64,000 nt of DNA from Poa pratensis (GCA_947311845.1 CAMZMU010000081.1:2013423-2077422), one strand, 5' to 3'; shown: positions 1 to 12,490, counted from the first letter of the stretch. Program-made: numbers and translations. Notes: generated by a model not told the origin, from the sequence alone.

Positions 1-2457
1 CCCCATTGCAAGTCTCCCCGCCGCCGCCGTGCTTCCCGTTAGTGCCAGCGGCGCCGCCGTGATGCGAGCGTTCGGCGACGGTGCTACGGACGGGCGGCGG
101 TGCTTCTGCGAGCCCTCGCCGGAGATGCTGCCACCGGCACGAGGAGTTGCTATGAACGTCCGGCGACGGTGCGACGGCCGACCGGCGGCGGTGCTACGGA
201 CATGGTGCTATCACCTGCGATGGGCGTCGTGGACGGTGCTGCTGCGGCAAGCAGGGGTCGGCGATGGTGACTCGATGAGCTCTCGCCGGAGCTCTGAAGG
301 CGAGTTGCAGGCAGCAGGGGAGGGGGAGGGGGAGCCGTCGCTCTGTTCGGCGCGCGGAGAGGACGATGCACGTGCACGTGCGCTGTGGACAGAGTACTGG
401 AGACTGGATCGGACGGTAATAGGCAACTTGATCGGACGGCTGCGGACCTGGGGATCGGACGGAAAGATCCCGGGGGACGCCTAGTAGCTTCCTTAGTCAG
501 GCAGGACCACGGATAGGCGGCCTAGTGCACTTAGCGGCAGGTGCCAGCCCATGTGGGAAGCGGCGACGTGAGGGTGCGCTGCTTTGCATGGATCGCAAGC
601 AAATACTACGAGAGATTTGTTTCAAGAAGAAAAAAAGGCGTTTCGCATGCATCGTAATGTCGTGATTTGGCTTGATGGGCGGCGAAGAAATGGCAGGAAG
701 CTGGGAGCTACCAGCAGAGGAGCTTCATCAGAAAAGTTGGGCGGGCCAGTTTCAATACAGTTAACACGTTAGACCGTTTATTGGGCTGGGCTTCACTAGT
801 TCATAGGACAAAATAAATTTTTGCTGCTTGGCAAAATTAGGAGGATACAAACGTCTGTACTGCTGCATATTAATTGCTTTCATCGCAACTATGAAGCACC
901 AAGATCGTTCGCCGAAGCTGGAGAAGAAGAGCACCGACAATTGATCCACATCTTGAAGCTGAAAAAACCCCTAGCCATGAGGTGTTAACGAGCCGCGATA
1001 GCCACAAGCCCCGTAAGACTGGATCTAGTCCGATAAAGAACATCGGCCGGAGGAGCCCTCTGTGGCTCTTCTACGTCGGATCCAGGGCCAACGCCATCCC
1101 GCCCTTCATAAGGTGGCTGGATCCTTCACCGTCTTTGAAAGATCCGCAACAGTCAACACCGCCGCACTCCAAGAGCAACCCATCCCCGCCGCCAGGCCAA
1201 GACGTGCGACGCCAGATCCAAATCGCTCCAACACGTTTGGACTCCACAAGCCTCTCGCCGGCGCCGTCAAGGCCATCGACGAGCAGGAGCATGGGATGGG
1301 AGACCATTATTCCTACTAGCACCATCACTATCCGCCCCGCCATGGCGCCGAGAGAGGAAACTCGAAAACTTAGAAAAAACCAGGACTAAACACACGCATC
1401 CCCTTCGTGAGGCCAAAACGACAACCGGAGAGGAAGCGAAGCAGTGGACTTGCCCACGAGGAAATAGGATCTGTAACCGGGAACCACCGCCTCATTCGGC
1501 CTGGAGAGTCGCTAGAGCGAGCGATTAGTTTGTCCCCCGCTGGCCCTGATTGGCTCAGTTAACATTTTATCCGTTCCATGCTTTTCTAGTGCCAGTCAAG
1601 GAAAAACTTCCGACTTTCCTTAATATTGAGAAAATTTGCGAAATAAAAAAAGTTTCCCATAATTGGAAAAATGGGCATAAATTTTAAAACTCTTCACATA
1701 GATTTTTTTGAATTAAAAAAATGTTCATAAATTTGAAAGAATGTTTATGAAATTTTGATAATGTTCTTCAATTTGAAAATAATTTCACTGTTTCGAAAAA
1801 GATGTTTATGAATTTTATACAATATGTTTTGATTTATATTTTTTCATGAATTATAAAGAATATTCACAAATTTCCAAGGAAGGCGGGAACGGGGAGAAAT
1901 TTCCTCCGTGGGGACTGGTGGTTGGATAAGTGGTCAGCCAAATGTGGAGGTGAGAAGTTTTCGCTAGTAATAGGTTCATGTTAGATTGTTGGTGACTGTC
2001 TATCTAGACTGGGAGATGGACGAGAGTTGACCATGAAGAATATATTTGCGAAAGTTGTGAGCCTAATTTGACTGGAGATGACTAATTGCAGTGAAGAAGT
2101 TCCATCAAGTTTTTGGCACGCAATCAACAATAGCGATGATGATGACTTCAGTCAACTCACTGTGGCACCTAATGTGTGAACTTTTGAATTTCACATCGTT
2201 CAAAGATAAAGCTGCCGGAGTAAAGATAGAACGATGTTGTTAGATATGGTGACATTATGATCAATGTTTGATATCATTGAATAGATACTCCGCGAAGTTC
2301 GAAGACAAAACAAGAACGTGGAAAAACTTAATTTATGCGGTGGTGAAGAAAAAAAAATCTAGAGTTACAGGTGGAGTCATGTATCAAGAAAGTAGCAACA
2401 ACTCATGAATATGGTTCAATCTGAGGTTCCTCAAGATGGCGAAGGACATATTCATCA
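1..2457. other. Unassigned intergenic DNA, repeat-like
   Basis: No gene could be supported. Positions 1-480 are GC-rich with imperfect repetition of a GGCGGCGGTGCT/GACGGTGCT theme, so open frames there are not convincing as genes. Positions 980-1390 form a second GC-rich stretch, open in several frames with no recognised domain. Positions 1620-1880 are AT-rich with short degenerate repeats of the type TTCATAAATTTGAAAGAATG, a texture common in Triticeae DNA transposons. From 1900 to 2457 the sequence is low in GC with no long frame. These are probably decayed transposon pieces, but no termini were found. Confidence 0.4.
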
Positions 2458-2829
2458 AGATGGAGTTTGATTAATATGTTTCGAATATGTGCATGTGTTT
2501 GCTTAACATTAGACTTGTAATTACGCTATAGATTTAAGTGTTGGAGTCAAACACTTGTAACCTGGGCATATCACATAAAGGCACAATGGGTAGGCCAATT
2601 AGACTAGATGCAAACCGGTAGGTTAGACACGAGATTACATTGGAAGAGCGCCCGTTAAGTATGTCCCACGGATGTAGACGTTTATCACTGAACCGCGTTA
2701 TTAAATCTCGATGCAGTGATTGCTTGTTGATAGATTGATAAGCGGCTCCCACGATTTATAACAACCTAATGTGTGACGTGATTCATATGCATCGGGAGGT
2801 TCATTCCTTCCTTCGAGGCTTCGACCTCT

Positions 2830-4664
2830 TTAGATAAAAGGCATAAATGCCCAGCTTTGAATTAACAAAGCTCAGGGTTTTACATCGGCAATTACATATG
2901 AGACAAGGTGTTGAGGAGAACCTCCAACAAAGCAGCAGAAGGACAAGCTAAAAGAAAGGGGGCTACACTACGCCGAGCAACAAATCCCTGCGTAAAACGG
3001 CCAGCCCAGAGGCAGGATTGGACCACCAGCGAAGACGCCACCGCAACTAGCGTAGAGCTTGACATCGGAGAATAAAGCAGGAGACGAAAGACCAGAGCCT
3101 TCAGCAGACGGCGGGCACGAAGGAGAGGATGCCGAGCATCACAGCGCTGAACGGAGATCACAGCCTCGACAGCGGCGAACACCAAACCCTTGCGTAGAAC
3201 AGCCAGCACCAGTGTGGCGGGATCAGACAGCTCCAAGGCGAGCACCAAACCCTTGCGTAAGACGGCCAGCCACCAGAGGAGCGGGATCGGACCACCGTGC
3301 CCGCAGGTTCTGCCTCCACCAAGGCACAGGAGCAAGACAACTTCACTTCAGATCAACGGCTACGAAAAGACTTCAACTTTACACTCAGGCTGCCACGGTG
3401 AAGCGAGGGGACCCTGCTCCAAGATGGTGCCTCCAAGGAGGTCACGACGCAGAAGCGCCGCCACCGTCAGGTCAAAAGACCAGGGTTTTCACCCGGAGCA
3501 TACACGAGGGAGGTGGGGTGGAGCCACAGCGTCGCCCCCAAGAGGGAAAACGGCGCCCACGGGCGTCGCCGACACCGGTGTCAACCGACAACTTGAGCTT
3601 TCGCTCGGCCCAACACCCACCTACGCATCGTCAAGGGTCGCCCACTCAAACCCCCACCGCGAAGGGCAGGGGACACCATGGCTGCAACAGAGCCTCCAGA
3701 ACTGCAACTGGAAGAGGAACGACACCCGCGCCGGACCTCGCCAGGAACTCCCAACGGCGCCCTCCTTGCCGCCCACACGGACCAAGAGAACGCCCAACAC
3801 CGTGCGACGTGGAGCCTGCCGTGAAGCACCACCGCGCCCACCACTCAGGGCCGCCGCCCCGACGTACCAAGGATGGCAACCTCACCCGCCGTGGAAGACG
3901 ACGGGCCACCTCCGCGAAGACGGCCACCCCAGCCACCGCGAGAGGCGCTCCTCCAAATTCCCCAGATAACAACAACCGCTCGCAGCCGAGCAACCTCCGG
4001 AGACCATGGCCACCAAGAGTGCACCACCTCGAGAAAAAATGAAGCACCAGAGGAGACCACCAGAGACGCGAATCAGAGCCGCGCCAGCACAGGCCAGCCG
4101 CCAGCGGGCTGTCTGCCCTCCCCACACCCGAGCAGGGAGGAGCCAGGACGGAAGATCTGGCCACCCCTGCAGCCAGATCTGCCGTCGCGCGTCGACCCAG
4201 ATGCACCGGAGCGCGGCACCGCCGCCACGAGGTACACCTCGCCGCCGGAATCGCCAGCATAGGCCAGCCGCCCGCGGGCTGCCTGCCCTCCCCACACCCG
4301 AGCAGGGAGGAACGAGCACGGAAGATCTGGCCACCCCTGCAGTCAGATCCGCTGTCGCGCGTCGCCCCAGATGCAGCCGGTGCGCGTCACCGCCGTCACG
4401 AGGTACACCTCGCCGCCGGAATCGCAGGGACGCCGGAAAGCTCGAGGGAAGTGCAGCAGCGCCATGGAGATGGAGACCAGCAGGGGGAGAGGAGGGCGCA
4501 GCACCGGGGGAACCACGCGGAGGAGGAGGAAGAGCCGCTCCGCCGCCGCCGCCGCAGGCCGGCCGGCGGCCGCGCGGCGGCGGCGGCGAGGGAGGAGGAA
4601 GGCTAGGGTTTGGGTCCTCCGGTGTCGCCCCGAGCGGGAGCGACACGGGAGGAAGCGGGAGCCA
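2830..4664 (-). mobile_element. Non-autonomous LINE-like retroelement with 13-bp target-site duplication
   Basis: The direct repeat GGCTTCGACCTCT lies at 2817-2829 and 4665-4677, and copy B (near 13535) has a single uninterrupted GGCTTCGACCTCT. That empty site proves a 1835-bp insertion. On the minus strand the element starts with GC-rich TGGCTCCCGCTTCCTCCCG and ends with AGCTTTGTTAATTCAAAGC followed by TTTTATCTAAA, a plant LINE-type 3' end. The long, variable-length target duplication fits target-primed reverse transcription. No reverse transcriptase or endonuclease is present; the long open frames on both strands reflect GC-richness. It probably depended on another LINE for mobility. Confidence 0.75.
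4083..4424. repeat. Two-copy tandem repeat, about 170 bp, inside the LINE-like element
   Basis: A unit starting GCCAGCACAGGCCAGCC (4083) recurs as GCCAGCATAGGCCAGCC (4253). Both contain CACACCCGAGCAGGGAGGA, GGAAGATCTGGCCACCCCTG and ACGAGGTACACCTCGCCGC. A shorter repeat of about 62 bp with CACCAAACCCTTGCGTA occurs at 3180 and 3241. Confidence 0.85.
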
Positions 4665-6424
4665 GGCTTCGACCTCTCCCACCTATTCTTGTACAAACTA
4701 TGGAAAAGCACATGCATGCGATGCCTCGCCTACCTTGTACTCTATCTTTAGATAAAATGTTCTGTTGCACGCGCCTCTTATCAACTACAATGGCCAGCTT
4801 TGACATATTCCTCGCTTCCTCATGGCTCCGTCCAGCTGCTCGCACCACCCCACATAGTTTAGGCACGTCGTACCGTGTCCTTGGTCCATAGCATATCGAC
4901 CTCTCTTTACCTAAAGACTGGTAGTTGGTAGGTTAATGCCACTACACATGCTGCACCTGTAAACAACACGGATCGCCAAAACTGACTAATTGACCATATG
5001 ACACTTCCCTGTAATTCCTGCTAATATTCACCTTCTGCTTCCTTGTCGGTAGGTTAGCCAGCTTTGCTTAGGCTTCTTTGCAAATCGGGGATCTAGCCTG
5101 ATCTGCGTTGGCATCTGCATGAACACCGCATCGTATCTCAATGTTACATGGAATGAAACAAGGAGACAAGCATGAGCCATGCGCGATGCACGTGATGAGT
5201 GATGACCTGTTTCTGTACACACCTGTCTAGCACGCGGAATGTTGCATGCAAGGCAAGCAACCGTATATGCATAGGGTAACGTCATTTTCGCTAGCATGAT
5301 ATCTTCCTCTACATATAGTTACCTTAGCTTCTACGTCCACATGCATATAGATCAGTATCTGCAATCTAGCTATAGCAATCATACATCTTACAGGCTCGAA
5401 CAGAATGGCGGCGGCCGGCGGCAGCAAGAGGACGTGGGTGGTGGACGTCGAGAAGAAGCTGAATGAAGCCAACAAGTCGGTGGAGGTGTCGCGATGGAGC
5501 GTCACTGCATCTACCGTGTGCCAGCGTGCATCAAAGACATCAAGAGCAAGGCGTACCAGCCGCAGGTGGTGTCCCTGGGCCCCTTCCACCATGGAGACCC
5601 CAACCTGCAGCCCATGGAGGAGCACAAGCGCCGGGCGCTGCGGCACCTGCTCCGGCGCGCGGGTCGGCCGCTCGACGACTTCGTCGCCGCCGTGGAGGAC
5701 GTCGCGGAGCAGCTTGAGAGCGCGTACATGGACCTTGCCGTCGAGTGGCGCGCCACTGTCGGCAGCCGCAGCGTCAGGGAGCGGTTCCTGGAGATGATGA
5801 TCGTCGACGGGTGCTTCCTGCTCGAGGTGATGAGGACGGCCGCCGGGAAGAACGTCGACGACTACGCCAACAACGACCCAATCTTCAGCCGCCACGGGAT
5901 ACTCTATATGGTGCCCTACATCCGGCGAGACATGCTCATGCTGGAGAACCAGCTGCCGCTGCTCGTCCTCCAGAAGCTCAACGCCGTTGAGAGTAGAAAG
6001 CCTCCGGTAACTACTGCCACATATGAAACTAAACTCTATAATAGTCAAATCTATATCCAATTACTGAAATATATATGATGTCTGGACACATCTAACAGTA
6101 GTAAGTAAAATGAAATTGAATATAGTAGCACCCATGATTTAGGCATTGTGTGCATAGTAGCTGTCTTTATGCTTTGTTTTTTCCGGTGTATTGGATGCAA
6201 AGAAAAAGTTGTGGTACAATTTGAGCTCGACCCCTTCTAGCATCGATCACATCAAGACTATTAAGTGTTTGACTAGCTCCCTGCTTCCCATATGTATATA
6301 CTTTTACTGTTCGTGCTCATACAGAAATATACTAGATTTCAAGTTTATGCTCTTAATTTTTTAGTGAAAACATAATCCCACTTTTTATATTTTCTATGTA
6401 AATATTCTATTTAAAAAAAATTAT

Positions 6425-6477
6425 ACTCCCTCCGTTAGCTTGCTAAAACTTCTTATATTGTGAAACAGAGGAAGTAG
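6425..6477. mobile_element. Stowaway-like MITE remnant in the DUF247 intron (copy A)
   Basis: The sequence TACTCCCTCCGTT at the left and AGAGGAAGTA at the right are the characteristic ends of Triticeae Stowaway (Tc1/mariner) MITEs, here only about 53 bp apart, so this is an internally deleted derivative. The same remnant lies in copy B, so it predates the duplication. Confidence 0.6.
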
Positions 6478-6524
6478 ATAACTAATTAAAAGCTAAGGTT
6501 ACATAGAAAAGTCTGCAAGAGAAT

Positions 6525-6600
6525 GGGGTAGTTGCCCATTGGTTCGGTCGCTTGTTGCCCATCCCAACGACCGGTAGTTTGAATCCTGTCGGGAGCGAAT
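6525..6600 (+). mobile_element. tRNA-derived SINE-like head in the DUF247 intron (copy A)
   Basis: The sequence has a Pol III A-box-like GGTAGTTGCCCATTGG at about 6527 and a B-box-like AGTTTGAATCC at 6576-6586, spaced as in tRNA-derived SINEs. It does not fold as a complete tRNA, and the 3' limit is not clear. It is shared with copy B. Confidence 0.45.
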
Positions 6601-8017
6601 TTTAGCTATACTAGGTTCGCTGCTCTTAGATAACGACATGACATTCCCATCTAACTTTGACAACTCGTTTCTATAGAAGTACATATATTAAACCATAGTA
6701 CTGTACTAAATATTGTTTGAGACAAATCTATACATCTATATGATTTTCCAATATCGGATGTAAATATTGACGGCCAAAGTTTATGAAGTTATCACTCGGA
6801 TAAGTCAAGATATATCTAACACATTGCTTATCTTATTTGTGACTTTGATATCTTTGGCTAACCATTTGAATGCTTGCATGCATGGATGACTGCTAGAACG
6901 ACGACTTCGTCAACAGAATGGTGCTAAGGTTTCTGGCCCCATCTTCCCGGCCACTACAACCAGGCATTGGCCTTGGGCTCCATCCACTCGATGTTTTTCG
7001 CCGGAGCATGCTCTTTGGTGAATACCAGAAAATCCCGAGCTCGCGGGACACGCAGGACAACGACATCATCCGGTCGGCAGTGGAGCTCTACGAAGCTGGT
7101 ATCCGGTTCCGAACGAGCAAGTCGATCAGCCTACATGACATCCGCTTCAGGCACGGCGTGCTAAGCATGCCGACGGTGCCCGTCGACGACTCCACCGAGT
7201 ACATGTTCCTCAACATGATGGCGTTCGAGCGGCTGCACGTCGGTGCCGGAAACGACGTGACCGCCTACGTGTTCTTCATGGACAATATCATCGACTCGGC
7301 CAAGGACGTGGCTCTGCTGAGCTCCAAGGGGATCATCCAGAACGCTGTCGGCAGCGACAAGGCGGTCGCCAAGCTGTTCAACAGCATCTCGAGGGATGTG
7401 GTGCTCGAGCCGGACAGCGCCCTCGACGCCGTGCAGCGGCAGGTGAACGGCTACTTCAAGCAGCCGTGGAACATGTGGCGCGCCAACCTCATCCACACCT
7501 ACTTCAGGAGCCCGTGGGCGTTCCTGTCCCTTGCCGCTGCCGTCTTCCTCCTCGTCATGACAATCATGCAGACCGTCTACACCGTGCTGCAGTTCTATGG
7601 GGACAGCAGCCCCCCGTCGGCTCCATCTCCGATGTGATCCGCCTTCCGCCGGCTGCAAGAACTTGTCATATTATCGATCTACACCGAGAGTCCGAGCATC
7701 TCGTGATTCTTGCAGCATGCATGCGTGAATTGGTTTTGCTTTCCGAGTTTTTGTTTCTATGGTACGTTGGGTTGTGTGCAGTTGCACTGCGCAAAAACGA
7801 TAATCAGTGTTATTGTATTGGGTATGTTTTGACTAAACATGGTTTTTGTTTTAAGAGGCGCAAAGAAGTGATTATTTGTGACACATGTGTTTTGTTTTTC
7901 AGAAAACTAGCACATTGGCCCTCGCATTTGTGAGGGCATCGCCTTTGTGTATTTGAGAATTAAGTTCATAGTTTTAAATATATCAACAGTACATCATACA
8001 CGTACAAATACGGTTGC

Positions 8018-11000
8018 GTGCCCGAGCAGTTCCACGATTACAAGATGGTTGAAAACCGTTCTGTATTGGAACAAGCTCATGAGATACAGTGCATCGCTAA
8101 GGAGCTTGAGCTTCTAAAGTGTGTGCTACCAGGCAAATTTGTCGCGGGATGCATAATCGCTAAGCTGTCTAATTTCTGGAGGAACTTCACTACTATCTGA
8201 AACACCAGAGGCGTGAATTCTCAGTTGAGGATGTCATCGGCCATCTGAGTGTCGAGCAGAACTCGAGAGCAAAGGACTCGCACGGAAAAGGGACCGAGGG
8301 AACTTCTGTCGCCAATTTTGTACAGAAGAATTCCAACTTCCACAAGCCCAAGGGGAAACATGGAGTCCAACAGAATACTGACTTCAAGAAGAAGGGCAAG
8401 AAGCCCTTCAACAAGGATAAGAAGAAAGGAGCTTGCTTCACATGTGGTTCAGAGGAATATTGGGCTCCCAAGTGCCCAAAGAAGTTCAAAAAACCAGGAC
8501 AGGATTCCAAGTCTGTCAATATGATTGTGAGGAACAATGAGAATGGTGCATCTGGGTACGGTAATTTGTTTACTGTATTTTCTGTTTGTCAGTCTAATGA
8601 TTGGTGGATTGACACAGGTGCAAATATTCATGTATGTTCTGACATCTCATTGTTTTCTTCTTATCAGGTCACAGGGAACGGATCCGTATTGATGGGGAAT
8701 GGCGCAAGTGCTTCTGTACTTGGTGTTTGCACAGTCGATCTGAAGTTTACTTCGGAAAGGATCGTGCAGCTCAAGAACATGCAGCATGTCCCCGCCATCA
8801 AGAAGAATCTCGTTAGTGGCTCCCTTCTATGTAGAGAAGGGTTTAAGTTGGTATTTGAGTCTAATAAAGTAGTTGTTACGAAATATGGACTGTTTGTTGG
8901 AAAAGGCTATGAATGCGGAGGCTTGTTCCGCTTTTCCCTCGCTGATTTTTGTAATAAAGTCGTGAACAATATTCATTCGAATGTTAATGAAGCAGAAGTT
9001 AGGCATTCACGTCTTTGTCACATTAGTTTCGGTTGTATGACGCGGCTAGTAAAATCGAATTTAATCCCAAGTTTCACTTTAGCCAAAGGTTCTAAATGCC
9101 ATTCGTGTGTACAAGCAAAGTAACCTCGCAAGCCCCACAAGGCTGCGGAGGAGAGACACTTGGCACCGTTAGAACTTATACATTCTGATCTATGTGAGAT
9201 GAATGGTGTGTTGACTGAAGGTGAAAAGAGATACTTCATGATCTGATAGACGATTCCACTAGATATTGCTATGTATATTTGTTAAGCACCAAAGATGAGG
9301 CTCTACACTAATTTAAAATCTATAAGGCAGAAGTTGAGAATCAACTTGAAAAGAAAATTAAGCGAATCCGGTCAGATCGTGGTGGAGAGTACTTCTCTAA
9401 TGAGTTTGATTCTTTATGTGCGGAACATGGTATTATTCATGAAAGGACGCCTCCCTATTCGCCCCAGTCAAATGGGGTTGCCGAACGGAAAAACCGTACT
9501 CTAACTGATTTGGTTAACGCCATGTTAGATACATCGGGTTTATCCAAGGCATGGTGGGGGGAGGCTATATTGACATCATGTCATGTCCTGAATAAAGTTC
9601 CGACAAAAAACAATGAGATTACTCCCTATGAGCAATGGGAGAAGAGAAGGACGACACTTTCATACTTACGTACTTGGGGCTATTTGGCGAAAGTCAATGT
9701 GCCGATCCCCAAAAAGCGTAAGCTTGGACCAAAAAACGTGGATTGTGTTAATTTGGGCTACGCTAAGAATAGCGTCGGCTATAGATTTCTAGTAGTGAAA
9801 TCCGAGGTACCTGACGTGAAGGTCGGTACAATTATGGAGTCTAAAGATGCTACATTCTTTGAGAATATTTTTCCTATGAGAGATATGCCAAACACTTCTA
9901 GACAGGAATCTGATGAGACTCCTGAACCTGCCATTCCTATGAAATATTATGAACAAACACATCACGAAAATCCTGAGAAGGATGACGAGGAAACCCTTGG
10001 TAGGGGCAAGAGACAGAGGACTGCAAAGTCCTTTGGTGATGATTTCCTTGTGTACCTTGTGGATGATACTCCCACTTCTATTTCAGAGGCTTATGTGTCT
10101 CCGGATGCTGTTTACTGGAAAGAAGCGGTCCGTAGCGAGATGGACTCCATCATGGCTAACGGAACATGGGAAATTACTGAACGTCCCTATGGTTGTAAAC
10201 CGTTGGAATGTAAGTGGGTGTTCAAGAAGAAACTTAGACCCGATGGTACAATTGACAAGTACAAGGCTAGGCTTGTGGCCAAGGGTTATTCCCAGAAAGA
10301 AGAGGAAGATTTCTTCGATACTTATTCACCTGTAGCCAGACTGACCACCATACGAGTATTACTCTCTTTGGCGGCCTCGCATGGTCTTCTCGTCCACCAA
10401 ATGGATGTTAAGACGGCTTTCCTGAACGGAGAGCTAGACGAGGAAATCTACATGCAACAGCCAGATGGCTTTGTATTAGATGGTCAGGAAGGAAAAGTGT
10501 GTAAGTTACTGAAATCTTTATATGGCCTGAAACAAGCACCTAAGCAATGGCATGAGAAGTTCAATACAACTTTAACCTCTGCTGGTTTTGTTGTTAATGA
10601 AGCTGACAAATGTGTATACTATCTCCATGGTGGGGGCAAAGGAGTTATAATGTGCTTGTATGTTGATGACATACTGATATTTGGGACCAACCTCAAAGTG
10701 ATTGAGGAGGTTAAGTCATTTTTATCTCAGAACTTTGAGATGAAAGACCTTGGTGTGGCTGATGTTATTTTGAATATCAAGCTACTGAGAGATAATGAAG
10801 GTGGGATTACACTGTTGCAATCCCACTATGTTGAGAAGATTTTGAGTCGCTTTGGATATTCAGACTGCAAAATTTCTCCAACACCATATGATCCTAGTGT
10901 GCAGATTCGAAAGTTCACAGGCACAGCTAAGGATCAGCTGAGATACTCTCAAGTAATTGGTTCACTCATGTACCTAGCGAGCGCTACAAGTCCTGACATC

Positions 11001-11611
11001 ATGTTCGCTATGTGCAAACTGAGCCGGTTTGTTTCCAATCCGGGTGATGTACATTGGCGTGATGTTGAAAGAATTATGCGCTATCTAAAGGTACTGAAAA
11101 CTATGGACTTCACTATACCGGAAGCCCATCAGTGCTTGAAGGTTATTGTGATGCGAATTGGATCTCTGATGCTGATGAGATGAAAGCCACATCGGGGTAT
11201 GTGTTTACCCTTGGAGGTGGTGCTGTTTCCTGGAAGTCTTGCAAGCAAACGATCCTGACGAGATCGACAATGGAAGCAGAATTAACAGCGTTGGACACAT
11301 CTGGTGTCGAAGCAGGATGGGTTCGAGATCTGTTGATGGACTTGCCAGTGGTTGAAAAGCCAGTTCCGGCTATCCTTATGAACTGTGACAATCAGACAGT
11401 GATTACCAAGGTCAAAAGTTCAAAGGACAACATGCAGTCCAACAAACATATAAGAATGAGATTAAAAGTTGTCAGACATTTGAGAAACTCCGGAGTGATA
11501 GCGATGGATTATATCCAGTCGGCTAAGAATCTGGCAGATCCCTTTACTAAAGGGCTATCACGTGTTGTGATAGAAAATGCATCGAGTGAGATAGGGATGA
11601 AACCCACATGA
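8018..11611 (+). pseudogene. Copia gag-pol remnant
   Basis: The gag remnant is broken by frame changes near 8200. The zinc knuckle (8433-8474) reads C-F-T-C then Y in place of the usual His, so it is probably not functional. Protease has WWIDTGA at about 8601. Integrase pre-core and core are interrupted by stops near 9121 and 9246. Reverse transcriptase (9510-11183) is open with KARLVAKGYSQ, QMDVKTAFLNGELDEEIYMQQP and the YVDD active site at 10659-10670. RNase H continues in another frame to 11611 ([28 protein letters not shown]). The element cannot encode a full polyprotein. Confidence 0.9.
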
Positions 11612-12248
11612 GTTGCCATGATAGTAACCCAACCTATGTGATCGGAGATCCCGTGAAGTAGGACCTGGGAAAACAAGCTAGTGGTCAACTGAGGAGAGTA
11701 ACTTTAGTAACCCACTCCGTTGGAAATGCACTACTCTCGTTAACTGTATGGCAGGTTGACATTTGTCTTAATGTGTTCCAAGGCTTTGTATAAGCAAGAT
11801 GCTATCCTACAGAGCGATCTTTGGAGGAACACACCTATATGAGCCTGACTGTTGGTCACAGTCTATGAGATTGGGTTGATCTCTAGAAAGTTCATGAATA
11901 GGTCAGGAGTGGGGTCAGCCTTCGGCAGCCTAGTACTGGTAAGACATTTGGCGAAACTACTTTACGCCAAATTGACAATTCAAGGCATAGTCCATTATCA
12001 GTTGTGAAGGAGTGTAGCTATTCGTTCTAGGTGGAGCTCAACCTTAACAGGTCTCCACTGAAAATACTGGTATATCAAAAAAGTGTTTGGAACAGAGAAC
12101 AACATCATGGGTCTTTGGTATCTGGTGGGGGATTGCTGAAATATTGTTGAAATATTAGCATATAACAATTCCAGAAAAATCCCTAAAGGCCCATGCTGTC
12201 ATGCGATCAACTGAAACATTTGCCTTAATGGAAAATGAATATGAGTTG

Positions 12249-12425
12249 AAACGTCTGTATTAAGTGCTATTAAGTACGGGAGTTTTCAGAATTCATTGCA
12301 AGCTGAAACGTCCGTCTTAAGTGCTATTAAGTACGGGAGTTTTCAGAATTCATTGCGCTTAATGGAGAATGAATTTGAGCTGAAACGTTTTGTCTTAAGT
12401 GCTCTTAAGTACGGCCGTTATCAGT
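12249..12425 (+). repeat. Promoter-proximal tandem repeat in the Copia LTR
   Basis: Three imperfect copies contain GAAACGT, then TTAAGTGCTATTAAGTACGG, with starts near 12249, 12305 and 12382. The first two are almost identical over about 54 bp. They lie 50-230 bp upstream of the LTR TATA motif, where retroelements often carry repeated enhancer-like units; such a role is inference. Confidence 0.75.
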
Positions 12426-12477
12426 CTCTTAATTCTCCCCTTAATTGCGTGTGTTTCCGTTGGTCTTCCGCCTGCGC

Positions 12478-12490
12478 GTGTATATAAGAG
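12478..12490 (+). promoter_or_regulatory. TATA box of the Copia LTR
   Basis: TGTATATAAGAG follows the tandem repeats and precedes a GC-rich leader-like stretch, the expected U3/R layout. Confidence 0.5.

Larger units (their letters stand above)
5405..7637 (+). pseudogene. DUF247 protein gene, copy A, frameshifted near the start
   Basis: Exon 1 is 5405-6006 and exon 2 is 6897-7637, joined in phase 0 (CCTCCG|GTAACT donor, TGCTAG|AAC acceptor). The reading frame matches copy B except that one G is missing near 5496 (GATGGAGC against GATGGGAGC), so translation from 5405 leaves frame at about codon 31. The same deletion makes an ATG at 5494 that is in frame with the rest, so a protein lacking about 30 residues but keeping the whole DUF247 region is possible. 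Conserved blocks are VSLGPFHHGDP, MMIVDGCFLLEVM, RDMLMLENQLPLLVL, GLHPLDVFRRSM and DDSTEYMFLNMMAFERLH. A hydrophobic segment (about WAFLSLAAAVFLLVMTIMQ) lies near the C-terminus, so the protein is expected to be a single-pass membrane protein. The function of this copy is unknown. The LINE-like insertion lies 740 bp upstream. Confidence 0.85.
2458..8017 (+). repeat. Segmental tandem duplication, copy A
   Basis: This block is repeated at 13041-16823. It starts at a shared AGATGGAGTTTGATTAATATG and ends at a shared TACGGTTGC. The blocks align through the 5' flank, both exons, the intron and the 3' flank of a DUF247 gene with only scattered substitutions and small indels. Copy A differs mainly by a 1.8-kb retroelement insertion (2830-4664), by lacking about 135 bp found in copy B (13227-13361), and by keeping a short stretch near 4836-4900 that copy B lacks. 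The high similarity in non-coding DNA points to a recent event. Confidence 0.93.

Noticed and set aside
2892..4755. Several 120-330 codon frames on both strands
   Set aside because: They lie within the LINE-like insertion, overlap in many frames and show no domain; the region is GC-rich and repetitive.
5227..6060. Minus-strand 277-codon frame opposite DUF247 copy A (and its counterpart opposite copy B)
   Set aside because: It is the antisense shadow of the GC-rich DUF247 exon; the plus strand has clear family motifs and splice sites.
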